Shown piece by piece: positions 17,235-25,440 of a stretch of 51,611 nucleotides of DNA. Position 1 is the stretch's first letter. Every line of letters begins with the position of its first letter. The translations under genes and the position numbers were made by a program. The notes beneath the pieces were generated by a model. The model saw only the letters and a program-made list of their open reading frames with translations, had not been told where the DNA came from and did not search any database. Source of the DNA: a bacterium (lineage in GTDB: Bacteria > Bdellovibrionota_C > UBA2361 > SZUA-149 > JAEUWB01); contig JAEUWB010000052.1 in NCBI GenBank assembly GCA_016786595.1, positions 1-51,611 on the forward strand. Direction: 5' to 3'.

Positions 17235-18551
17235 TTACCTAAACAGTGATTCGATGTCACTACGTTTTTTAGGCATTGCTGCGGTAAGCACTTCAGCACT
17301 ACGTTTTGTAATTAAAATATCATCTTCGATTCTGATACCAATACCGCGAAATTCACTGGGAAGATCGCGATCGGAGGCGTCAAAATATAATCCTGGCTCG
17401 ATTGTGAGCACTGCTCCTTCAGGTAATTTGCGCGTATAGCCATGCAATGGAGCTTGCTTGGCTTGAAAATTAAGTGGGGTGATATCATGCGTATCTAAGC
17501 CCAAAAAATGTCCGGTGCGATGCATGTAGTATTTCTGATAACGCTTAAGTTTGATGGCCTTATCCAACGGCCCTCGAATGATTCTGAGCTGAATCAAGCC
17601 CTTTGTGATTTCGCGAACACATAAAGCGTGTAATTGATCTAAAGTTACCCCGGGTCGCGCAGCGCGAATGCATGCATCTTGTGCTCCGAGCACAAGATCA
17701 TAAATTTCTGCTTGTCTTGAGTTAAAGCGCCCAGAAGCTGGAAAAACGCGCGTTAAGTCCGCCGCGTAACCTTGATACTCAGCGCCGGCGTCAACAAGCA
17801 CTAAGGCGTTTCGGGGAAATGCTTGTTGGGACGGAGTGTGATGAAGCGTTGTGGCGTTTTTGCCTGAAGCAATAATTGTCGAAAACGCAGTGCTATCAGC
17901 GCCAAATTTTTTGAAGTAACTCTCCAGTAGAGCTGCTCCATGTGCTTCGCTCGTCACGCTTGGAAGTGCTGCTGCCAAAGCCTTAAAAGACTGAGTTGTA
18001 ATTGCTGCAGCCTTGCGCATGAATTTAATTTCGTGGCGATCTTTACTAAAGCGCATCTCACTTAATAAGACACGGGCATCACGCAGTGTGTGCGGAAAGT
18101 TCGCACGCGGCGCAACTTCTGATTTAAACATTCTGATCACAAGTTCATCAATTTCAGGATTTGCCCCGATTGAGTAGTTCAGTACTTCGGCTCGAGTAAG
18201 GAATTGTGGGAGCTCTTGCGCGAGGCTTTCGTAGGATTTGAAGTCATCACAGGCAATCGTTCGTTTTGCCGATTGTAAAGTTAAGCGACTACCATCAAAG
18301 CGCACTTTGGCTGGGTCTGGAGTTGCGACAAAAAGTACAGACTCTGGACCAAAGCCAGTGCCATTTAAGAGTAGCGCAACTTTTGCATCGCTGATCCCGG
18401 TGAGATAGAAAAGATTTCGGTCTTGCGCGTAGGGATAGTGTAAATCGCGGCTTTTTGTTCGCTCCGGTGCCGCAGTAATGAGCATAGCCTCGCCAGTTAA
18501 ATGTTTTAAGAGAGCCTTTCTGCGTTGTTTGTAGATCGATTCATTTAACAT
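17235..18551 (-). CDS. pepP: Xaa-Pro aminopeptidase
   Basis: PepP removes an N-terminal residue that precedes proline, using two metal ions. The C-terminal pita-bread domain shows all metal-ligand regions: VDAGAEYQGYAADLTRVFP (first aspartates), GHFLGLDTHD (histidine), EPGLYF (glutamate) and GIRIEDDILIT (last glutamate). The N-terminal domain begins with YPYAQDRNLFYLTG, as in E. coli PepP. The ATG at 18551 gives 438 residues, close to the E. coli enzyme (about 441); a TTG at 18599 would add 16 residues with no support. No adjacent gene suggests a pathway. Confidence 0.93.
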   Translation of the reverse strand: MLNESIYKQRRKALLKHLTGEAMLITAAPERTKSRDLHYPYAQDRNLFYLTGISDAKVALLLNGTGFGPESVLFVATPDPAKVRFDGSRLTLQSAKRTIACDDFKSYESLAQELPQFLTRAEVLNYSIGANPEIDELVIRMFKSEVAPRANFPHTLRDARVLLSEMRFSKDRHEIKFMRKAAAITTQSFKALAAALPSVTSEAHGAALLESYFKKFGADSTAFSTIIASGKNATTLHHTPSQQAFPRNALVLVDAGAEYQGYAADLTRVFPASGRFNSRQAEIYDLVLGAQDACIRAARPGVTLDQLHALCVREITKGLIQLRIIRGPLDKAIKLKRYQKYYMHRTGHFLGLDTHDITPLNFQAKQAPLHGYTRKLPEGAVLTIEPGLYFDASDRDLPSEFRGIGIRIEDDILITKRSAEVLTAAMPKKRSDIESLFR

Positions 18552-18685
18552 AAGTAATATTTCTGCTTGTTTGACTGTCCTAGTATGCTTAAAAGCCAAT
18601 TTAGTCTTGATTATTAAATAGACTTAAGACTATACGAAGTGTTAGTTTTTTGCAGTAATTATATACACTTCAGATAGAGTTTTAT

Positions 18686-19084
18686 ATGAAAAGATCCACA
18701 TTGATTTTGCTAAGTTTTGTGATTGTCTCTAGCGCCTGCGGCAAGAAGGCTCCACCGAGCTACCCCGGGGAATTTGTGCCGCCTCCAGTCAGCAGCGCGC
18801 AATCTGAGCATCTCGGTGAGAAAGTTGTTTTAAGCTGGACAGCACCCGCAATGCCCGCTGGACAGGAATCTTCCTTGGCTGGATTTGTGATTAAACGCCG
18901 CGATTCAATTGTCGGCGAATTCAGAAAGCTTGATGAAGTTGAATACGCTCCGGGCAAATCTAGCTATCAATATGTTGATACTAATCCTCCTGCTAAGCAA
19001 GTCGGGGAGTATGTAATCGTTGCTGTCAATCCAGGTGGGCTTGAAAGTAGCTACGATAAGTTACTTCGCGTGGATTTTAAATAG
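18686..19084 (+). CDS. Lipoprotein with FN3-like domain, LptM-like N-terminus
   Basis: The 132-residue protein starts with a lipoprotein signal peptide and a lipobox (VSSAC), followed by GKKAPPSYPGEFVPP. A cysteine followed by a short G-K-x-P-rich stretch resembles LptM/YifL, which lies directly upstream of dapF in E. coli. The rest looks like one fibronectin type III-like beta domain (VVLSWTAPAMPAG, then FVIKRRD and GEYVIVAVNPGG). The gene is 4 bases from dapF, so the E. coli gene order is kept. The role is unknown; assistance to lipopolysaccharide transport assembly is a possibility by synteny only. Confidence 0.75.
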   Translation: MKRSTLILLSFVIVSSACGKKAPPSYPGEFVPPPVSSAQSEHLGEKVVLSWTAPAMPAGQESSLAGFVIKRRDSIVGEFRKLDEVEYAPGKSSYQYVDTNPPAKQVGEYVIVAVNPGGLESSYDKLLRVDFK

Positions 19085-19088
19085 ACGA

Positions 19089-19931
19089 ATGCAAACTAAA
19101 TCAGTGAAAAAAAACTTAAGCTTTGTCAAAATGCAGGCTGGTGGAAACGATTTTGTAGTCCTTGATGGTCGTCACGGTTTGCCGCTAGCAGAAGAGAAAT
19201 TGACAGTGCAAATTCTTGATCGGCACTTTGGAGTTGGCGGCGATGGTCTATTAATTCTCAAGAATCCAAAGACAGCTGACTATGCTGTAACCTATCGTAA
19301 TGCTGATGGCTCGGAGACGATCTGTGGTAACGGATTTCGCTGCATTTCTCGCTATATCTATGACCTTTACCCGGGAGTTAAAGAGTTTGAGCTTGAAGTC
19401 TTTACTGGAAAAATCGCTGTCAAAATTATTGGTTCTGGGGAGCGAGTACGCACTGATATCGGACATCCTAGTTTCCAAGGTATTGATATTCCAACAGCTC
19501 GACCGGGAGAATTTATCGACCACAAGCTCCCTGTGGACACTGATCAAGTGCAAATTACTGCACTAAGTGTGGGAAACCCGCATTGCGTGATTGAAGTTGC
19601 AAAAGTTGACCTTGCGCCAGTTACGACCCTCGGTCCGCAGCTTGAGTGTCATCCATTTTTTCCAGAGCGGACAAATGTTGAGTTTGTTGAACTTTGTAGT
19701 GATTCAAGGGCAAAAATTAGAATTTGGGAACGTGGCGTAGGTGAGACGCTTTCTTGCGGAACAGGCGCTTCAGCTGTGGCAATTGCCCTCATGCAAAAGG
19801 GTAAAATCTCAAATCCAGCCACAATTGAGACGCGCGGCGGGGTGCTTGAAGTTTTTTACGACAAGGAGCAGAATCTAGTAAAACTAACTGGCCCTGCTGA
19901 TTATGTTTTCAGAGGCGAAATCCAGCTTTAA
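19089..19931 (+). CDS. dapF: Diaminopimelate epimerase
   Basis: DapF converts LL- to meso-diaminopimelate for lysine and peptidoglycan synthesis. Both catalytic cysteines are present, in SETICGNGFRC and in ETLSCGTGASA. The N-terminus has the family segment KMQAGGNDFVVLD. The ATG at 19089 gives 280 residues, near the usual 275; longer starts would overlap the lipoprotein gene. It lies in a cluster with dapA (21 bases downstream) and dapB, so three steps of the pathway are co-transcribed. Confidence 0.96.
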   Translation: MQTKSVKKNLSFVKMQAGGNDFVVLDGRHGLPLAEEKLTVQILDRHFGVGGDGLLILKNPKTADYAVTYRNADGSETICGNGFRCISRYIYDLYPGVKEFELEVFTGKIAVKIIGSGERVRTDIGHPSFQGIDIPTARPGEFIDHKLPVDTDQVQITALSVGNPHCVIEVAKVDLAPVTTLGPQLECHPFFPERTNVEFVELCSDSRAKIRIWERGVGETLSCGTGASAVAIALMQKGKISNPATIETRGGVLEVFYDKEQNLVKLTGPADYVFRGEIQL

Positions 19932-19952
19932 CCCCTGCTTGAGGAGGTCGCA

Positions 19953-20816
19953 ATGTTTACTGGTAGTTATACTGCACTAGTTACACCTTTTACTGCTGAT
20001 ACTTCAGCAATCGATTATGCTTCACTTGAAAAGCTTTTAGACTGGCAGCTGCAAGCCAAGGTTTCTGGCTTTGTTGTCGGTGGGACGACAGGTGAGTCGG
20101 CAACACTGACCAAGAGCGAACGTGCAGAAATGCTTGCATTCGTAATTAAGTTTTGCTCAGGGAAAGTTCCTGTGATTGCAGGCACTGGCACTAATAACAC
20201 TAGTACTTCAATTGAATTAACACGCGAAGCTAAGTCGCTTGGGGCAGCAGGAGCGCTTTGTGTAAACCCGTACTATAATAAGCCTACGCAAGAAGGTCTC
20301 TATCAGCATTTTAAAACAATTGCTGAACAGGGAGGTCTGCCAGTTATTGTCTATAATATTCCGGGCCGAACTTCGGTGGATATTGGAATAGAAACTTTTA
20401 GTCGCTTAGCGACTGTCCCCGGCATTGTTGCGGTGAAAGAAGCTTCCGGATCAGCTAATAAAATCATGTGGCTGGCACGTGAGATTGGCGCGAAGGTTAA
20501 TTTGCTTTCAGGTGAAGATGATTTGACGTACATGCTGATGTCGGTTGGCGGTAAAGGCGTTATTTCTGCGGCAGCAAACGTAATTCCACAAGCTTTTGTT
20601 ACAATCTGCGATACGGCCCTTAAAGGAGACTTAAGTGCTGCTTTAAATGCGCAACTTAAGGCACTCCCCATGATCAAGGCGCTTTTTTTGGAGACGAATC
20701 CAGCACCAGCCAAGCGTGCGCTAAAACATTTAGGATTAATTGCCCATGATACTTTGCGCTTACCGCTTGTGCAAGTCAGTGAGGCAACAGATAAAGCTCT
20801 TAAGGACTTATTGTAG
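19953..20816 (+). CDS. dapA: 4-hydroxy-tetrahydrodipicolinate synthase
   Basis: DapA condenses pyruvate with aspartate semialdehyde, the first committed step to diaminopimelate and lysine. The 287-residue TIM-barrel protein shows GGTTGESATL (substrate-binding threonines), VYNIPGRTSVDI (catalytic tyrosine) and VAVKEASGS (Schiff-base lysine). A strong GAGGAGG ribosome site lies 6 bases before the ATG, the best in this operon. dapB starts 2 bases after the stop. Confidence 0.97.
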   Translation: MFTGSYTALVTPFTADTSAIDYASLEKLLDWQLQAKVSGFVVGGTTGESATLTKSERAEMLAFVIKFCSGKVPVIAGTGTNNTSTSIELTREAKSLGAAGALCVNPYYNKPTQEGLYQHFKTIAEQGGLPVIVYNIPGRTSVDIGIETFSRLATVPGIVAVKEASGSANKIMWLAREIGAKVNLLSGEDDLTYMLMSVGGKGVISAAANVIPQAFVTICDTALKGDLSAALNAQLKALPMIKALFLETNPAPAKRALKHLGLIAHDTLRLPLVQVSEATDKALKDLL

Positions 20817-20818
20817 CG

Positions 20819-21589
20819 ATGAAAATTTGCTTGATTGGCGCAACTGGCAGGTTGGGTAAGGAAATTATTCAGGCCTGCAGAGAACATGCTTTCGAAGTAG
20901 TCTACGGAGTTGTTTCTAATCAGAGCTTGAATCTCTCGCAGGAAGTTTCAGGAGTAACCACGCTTGTTAGCGCCAGTCACTCAGGGTTTACTGAAAAATT
21001 CGACGTAGTTATTGACGCTTCAAGTCCTGTTGGTGCGCGCACAGCCTTAGAAATTGCCTTAAAATATCAGCGACCATTACTTGTTTGCACGACTGGCCTA
21101 GATCGCTCACTGACTTCTGAGATCGAGTCTGCAGGTACAAAAATTCCTGTGATGATTTGTAGTAATACTAGTGTTGGAATGAATACGCTTTTTGAGCTTT
21201 CCAGGCAGGCTACAAAGCTGCTTGGACCTGGCTTTGATGTGGAAATTGTTGAACTTCATCATCGTGGCAAGAAGGACGTGCCCAGTGGTTCTGCCTTATC
21301 AATTGCGCAGAAAATTCATGAAGAGCGTGACCTAAATATTACAGCGCGCGCTCATGGCCAGCATGATTCTCGTCCGGAAAACGAGTTAGTAATTCATGGC
21401 CTACGTGGTGGAGATTTCCCTGCCGAACATCAAGTTTATTTCCTGGGCAAGGGGGAGCGTTTAGAACTTACTCATCGAGTATGGAGTCGCTCGATTTATG
21501 CGCATGGCGCTTTAAGCATTGCTCAGTGGTTGTCGCAGCAAAAAGCACAAAAGTATGCAATTTCGGATTACTTTAGTGCAAACTCCTAG
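20819..21589 (+). CDS. dapB: 4-hydroxy-tetrahydrodipicolinate reductase
   Basis: DapB reduces the DapA product with NAD(P)H. The 256-residue protein has the N-terminal nucleotide-binding GATGRLGKEI and the signature ELHHRGKKDVPSGSAL with the catalytic histidine and lysine. Its length is typical. It is the last gene of the lipoprotein-dapF-dapA-dapB operon. A weak 7-bp stem-loop follows at 21601-21621, then the element at 21681-21763. Confidence 0.96.
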   Translation: MKICLIGATGRLGKEIIQACREHAFEVVYGVVSNQSLNLSQEVSGVTTLVSASHSGFTEKFDVVIDASSPVGARTALEIALKYQRPLLVCTTGLDRSLTSEIESAGTKIPVMICSNTSVGMNTLFELSRQATKLLGPGFDVEIVELHHRGKKDVPSGSALSIAQKIHEERDLNITARAHGQHDSRPENELVIHGLRGGDFPAEHQVYFLGKGERLELTHRVWSRSIYAHGALSIAQWLSQQKAQKYAISDYFSANS

Positions 21590-21954
21590 GTATCGTAAGA
21601 AGTTAAGTAACCTCCTTAACTGAGTTATTCGCTTGGCATTAATGAAGAAATAGACCCTTAGAGAATTGAGCTTACTAAGTCTGGGGCGAATAGAGATTTT
21701 CAGAAAGGGCTCGCCCTTCTGCATCGCTGTGCTGTACTTTCTTCAAATCTCTATTCACGCCAGGCTTATGGCAACCAACAAAGCTAGTTCTAGCAAGGTG
21801 TTTTACTGGTAGTTTATATGCCATTGCAGACTTCAGCGAAGCAGAGTGCAGTTTGGTGAAAATTTTTAGCAGGAGCCTAAGGTTCTAAAGAAAAGCTCCA
21901 TTTCATTAATGACAAATAATTCACTAAGAAATTGGGCTTTTAATCAGAGCTTGC
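21590..21954. other. 365-base gene-free region
   Basis: Apart from a weak stem at 21601-21621 and the structured element at 21681-21763, I see nothing that looks like a gene or known RNA. The region lies between two convergent operons (dapB on plus, the J-domain-like operon on minus), so it should hold both terminators. Confidence 0.6.
21681..21763. repeat. Structured element family 1, copy B
   Basis: The arms at 21681-21707 and 21737-21763 pair along 27 bases with a few mismatches. The inner part (TTTTCAGAAA, GGGCTCGCCC, then CTTTCTTCAAA) matches copy A at 16089-16225, while the outer stem sequence is different yet still paired. The centre has its own short GGGCTCGCCC palindrome. Both copies lie after the last gene of a plus-strand operon, which may point to a role at transcript ends. 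Confidence 0.65.
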
Positions 21955-23478
21955 CTAGTCAAGCGGCTTAATGCGTTTAGCAACTAGACGTTTGGCTTCA
22001 TTGTAATCATCCATTAAATCTTCATACAAAAAACTTTCATTATCATTGCGCACGTCCTTGGCATGAGCACTAGCTAATTTCTGAAAGCGCCTGCCTAGAG
22101 CCTCCTCGTCGGCATCAATTGCTAAGCCAAACTTACTAAAGATGATTTTTAGTCTAGCGCGTTCTTCGCGGTTAAGTCCGAAATTGACCTTATCTAGATC
22201 GAGTTGCATTTCCTGGTATCTTCGCAAAGAAACTAGAGCTGATAAAAATAAAAACAAGCACATCGCGCAAAGCATTAAAACCGGCTCTGAAGGCATTCCA
22301 TATGTATTAGAACTGAGCCCTCGGCCGTCCGCAGTTAGTTGGGAACGTTCTAAGAAACGATTGCGCTGGTCGATCTCGCCCGAGTAATAGCGATAGGAAA
22401 GCTTGAGATAGCGATCAAATGCCTCAGTGTTGTTGCTACGAAAGGAATAGTCAGCAAGTGCAGAATAGAAGGCTGCGGTCTGCTCAGGATAGCGTCGACT
22501 GATGCTTTTGACAAAATCATGCACAGTGGCATCATTTTCAAGGCTACTTAAATCACTAAGTGAGCTTACTTGTTGCAGGACTGTGCCAATCTTCTCCGTT
22601 AGTTTTTCATTCTGCGTCTCTAGAAAACAACTATGAGCAATCCATGTGAGCGACTGGAGTGAATTGAGAGATTTGCTTTCCAGTCGGATGGCAATTAGTT
22701 CGGACTGAAATTTCTGTAAAAAAGCAGAAAATATATTACGTTGCTGATAGAAGTTCTTACAACTACAGTTCTTAGGAAAAAGATCTGCACTTAAAATCGA
22801 CTCGCACTCAATTGCAGAATTGATTAAATTATGCACACTTGGTGATAAAGCAGAATCTGCACTGACTGTTTGACGGATGGCTCTTAAGACTTCGAGTGTT
22901 TTTACATGATCGCTCGGATCGAGCAGGGCTCTTAAATCCTGCTCTCGATACTCTGAATCATGAGCAATAATTAAATTACGTAATTTGATTCTATACTCTG
23001 AGTTGCCAGACTGGATTTCCGGCCAAAGTGCCCGTAGTAAGCCCTGTGAGAGTAAGGGCGCTCTAAATAATGCCTCTGGCAGCAGTTGCTCATAGAGTTC
23101 AACGATTTTTTTAACTCGCGTAATCAGCACCAGCTGATTTGCCTCAGTCTGAGTAAGGATTTGTAAAATTCTCGAGGCTTTCTCGTCACTCACGCGCTCA
23201 CTCGTGAGATAATTCATAAGTTCAGATGCATTAAGTGCAGTAGGTTCGTTTGTCTGCAGTAAAATTTCAATTGCCTCATCGCACCAAATTTTCTTACGCA
23301 CGCCTTCGACAGGTATCTCGCAGGATAGATCGCCGTTATTCAGGCAATCCTGACAGTTAAATTTAATCCCCTTAATCGTCAGAGTTGTGTCAGCTTGAGC
23401 AGCTCGGCTACAAAAAATAAAATTGAGCAGAGCGCAGCAGAAAATGACTAGAGGTTTGCTTGGCATCGTTCTGAACAT
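21955..23478 (-). CDS. Membrane protein with degenerate J-like tail, paralogue 1
   Basis: I do not recognise a named family for the full protein. A signal peptide (ending near AAQADTT) is followed by a module with four cysteines (FNCQDC, LSC and IWC near residues 40-70), a long helical region containing LLRALWPEIQSG, one membrane segment near residue 405 followed by basic residues, and a cytoplasmic tail of about 75 residues. The tail aligns with the J-domain-like tail of the gene at 23929-25440, but HPD is replaced by HAKD (KLASAHAKD). It is the last gene of a coupled operon; its ATG overlaps the stop of the kinase-like gene (TAATG). An in-frame ATG at 23466 is a possible later start. It is 507 residues long. 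Confidence 0.8.
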   Translation of the reverse strand: MFRTMPSKPLVIFCCALLNFIFCSRAAQADTTLTIKGIKFNCQDCLNNGDLSCEIPVEGVRKKIWCDEAIEILLQTNEPTALNASELMNYLTSERVSDEKASRILQILTQTEANQLVLITRVKKIVELYEQLLPEALFRAPLLSQGLLRALWPEIQSGNSEYRIKLRNLIIAHDSEYREQDLRALLDPSDHVKTLEVLRAIRQTVSADSALSPSVHNLINSAIECESILSADLFPKNCSCKNFYQQRNIFSAFLQKFQSELIAIRLESKSLNSLQSLTWIAHSCFLETQNEKLTEKIGTVLQQVSSLSDLSSLENDATVHDFVKSISRRYPEQTAAFYSALADYSFRSNNTEAFDRYLKLSYRYYSGEIDQRNRFLERSQLTADGRGLSSNTYGMPSEPVLMLCAMCLFLFLSALVSLRRYQEMQLDLDKVNFGLNREERARLKIIFSKFGLAIDADEEALGRRFQKLASAHAKDVRNDNESFLYEDLMDDYNEAKRLVAKRIKPLD

Positions 23479-23927
23479 TAACTTTTTACCCTTTCTACTA
23501 CAAGCAAAACACCTTGGCTCTCTAGTAAATACAGTCCATAGAGTGCAGAGATGCTAAAAATGCCTTGATCTTTAACAATAAAGTCAAGTAAGTTATTGGC
23601 TTCAAACCCCTTCAGATAACAAATTAACTTGCGATCTTTAACGATAAAATGATCAAGCATTATGTCACGTCGTTTTAAGTAGTCCGCGATTAGTGTAGCC
23701 GCAAAATTAATTTTTTGATCAGCGCTAGGCTTAGGATCTCCAGACCCTAGTGATTTAAGATAGTCCAAATTTGCAACTATTTTGCTAAGGCTTGCGCGGG
23801 CGTCTGAAAAATCCTCCTGCGAGAGTTCCATTCCGGCAGCAGCATCATTTAGCGTCTGCTGGGCTACTCCCAATGGACTACGCAGGCTGTGCGAAATGCG
23901 TTCAAAGATTTGTTGTAAATAATCCAT
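23478..23927 (-). CDS. Short histidine-kinase-like protein (DHp helix only)
   Basis: The first third resembles a HisKA dimerisation domain: RISHSLRSPLGVAQQ carries the H-box histidine with the usual S-x-LRSPL context, followed by a second helix ending NLDYLKSLG. The remaining 80 residues (from PSADQKI on) do not show N, G1 or G2 boxes, so ATP binding is doubtful. There is no signal peptide or membrane helix. It lies 1 base after the middle J-domain gene and overlaps the next by one base, so it is surely made with them. It could be a phosphotransfer or adaptor protein that docks on a membrane partner or on a response regulator. It is 149 residues long, unusually short for a kinase. Confidence 0.6.
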   Translation of the reverse strand: MDYLQQIFERISHSLRSPLGVAQQTLNDAAAGMELSQEDFSDARASLSKIVANLDYLKSLGSGDPKPSADQKINFAATLIADYLKRRDIMLDHFIVKDRKLICYLKGFEANNLLDFIVKDQGIFSISALYGLYLLESQGVLLVVERVKS

Positions 23928-23928
23928 C

Positions 23929-25440
23929 TTATTGACTTACTTCCACAGTGCGTTTTTTCATGATTTCTCGGGCACGATTATAGTGTTGAGTGAGTTCGCT
24001 AAATTCGTGCGTCTTATTGCCTAGTTGCTTTGGGGCATGCTGCTTAGTGTCAGGGTGTTCCAAACGTGCAAGTTGATGGTACTTGCGTTTGAGTTCAACT
24101 TCAGAGGCATATGCCGGCAAGCGAAAATAAGAAAGTGCGATGCGAAGTTCCATTCTGTCATCTGCGCTGAGCAGTGCGTTGATTGATTCACGCTCAAAAT
24201 TTTCGGTGTCGATCCGTTTTTTAATCATTGCGCCAAGTAGCCCAATTAAGGTGAGGAGCACGGGGAATAAATAAAATGCGCTGGGAACTACTTCTGCAAT
24301 TTGCTCAATTAGATCCTTCTTGTCGTAGACTTCACGAATTTTGGTGATTAATTCTAGGCGTGAAGCGATATCTGCAGGATATAAAATAAATGAGTCATTG
24401 ATCAGTCGGTCACACTCGGCACGATTGCCGGCTGCAAGGAATTGCTCGGCGCGGGCGATATAATAGCGCGCAACGTCCTCGGGAAAGCTGCCTGAAAGTT
24501 TTACAATTAATTGATTAATTTCCGGAGTGTTGGGAACTGCGCCAATACCCGTTGGAGTCGCTACAATACTGAGTGCTTTTTGTGTGGCCTCAGCGATGCG
24601 ATCAAATGGAAAACGTAAAAAACTACTCTCGGCGACCCATTGCAGTAATTGCGGAGCAGGAAGTTTCTTTGTCTCAATACGCTTGAGAAGCATTTCAAGT
24701 TGAAGTTGCCGTAAGAACTTCCGTGCCTCTTGTGGTTGTTGCATGATCGCAGCTTCATTGCATGCTACTGGAAACTTCTCTGTTTCCAGAATTTCTCGGC
24801 AATTACGGATCTGGTTTAGGATTCCTGAGGCAAAGGGCGACTTAATTTGTGCCAACTCCTCTTCAGCCTTGTCGTATTCATGGGCATTCAGTAGGCCGAT
24901 AATATCGCGGTCACGCCCAACTGGGTCACGTTCAATAATTGCTCGCCTCATTTTGGCACGCACGAGTGATTCGCCACTGCGCACATAGGGCCAGAGAGCT
25001 TTTAAAAAATTAGTATCAATCGTTTGAGTGTTTTCTAGACTTGCACTGATTTGGTCTTCGTAAATTGATAGTAAACGCTTAATTGAATCGGTCACAGACT
25101 TGGCGCCAAGCTCAGTAATTAGTAACTTCGTAATTACTGCTTGAGCTCGACTACTTTCGACTTTTGCGCCTAGTAAATAATTTTTTAGTTGATCAACTTT
25201 GAGTTGCTCGATTGGCGTAGCGGAGAGCAATTTATCAAAGGCTTCATTGCAGCTTAACGCCCAGGCTTCACCGTTGAGGTTGATTTCACAGGAAAAAGTA
25301 TCCTTATTGCGGCAGTTCGCGCAGGGAAAATCCACACCATTAATATTAATCAATTCCTCAGCAACTAAGTCGTTTGCGGGCATTCCCAGTGCAAAAAAGC
25401 TAAGTATTAACAAACTGCGTAAAAAATATTTAGTTCCCAT
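23929..25440 (-). CDS. Membrane J-domain protein with four-cysteine domain, paralogue 2
   Basis: The 503-residue protein has a signal peptide (LLILSFFALGMPANDLVA), the four-cysteine module (FPCANC, FSC, LSC), a helical region with LKALWPYVRSGES, a membrane helix near residues 387-406 followed by KKR, and a C-terminal J domain. In the J domain SEVELKRKYHQLARLEHPD holds helix II and the HPD triad at 462-464, and FSELTQHYNRAREIM matches helix III. J domains stimulate Hsp70 (DnaK), so the tail should recruit DnaK to the inner membrane, while the cysteine module faces the periplasm. That split topology is unusual. Its start overlaps the preceding paralogue by 11 bases. Confidence is high for the architecture and low for the role. 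Confidence 0.82.
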   Translation of the reverse strand: MGTKYFLRSLLILSFFALGMPANDLVAEELININGVDFPCANCRNKDTFSCEINLNGEAWALSCNEAFDKLLSATPIEQLKVDQLKNYLLGAKVESSRAQAVITKLLITELGAKSVTDSIKRLLSIYEDQISASLENTQTIDTNFLKALWPYVRSGESLVRAKMRRAIIERDPVGRDRDIIGLLNAHEYDKAEEELAQIKSPFASGILNQIRNCREILETEKFPVACNEAAIMQQPQEARKFLRQLQLEMLLKRIETKKLPAPQLLQWVAESSFLRFPFDRIAEATQKALSIVATPTGIGAVPNTPEINQLIVKLSGSFPEDVARYYIARAEQFLAAGNRAECDRLINDSFILYPADIASRLELITKIREVYDKKDLIEQIAEVVPSAFYLFPVLLTLIGLLGAMIKKRIDTENFERESINALLSADDRMELRIALSYFRLPAYASEVELKRKYHQLARLEHPDTKQHAPKQLGNKTHEFSELTQHYNRAREIMKKRTVEVSQ

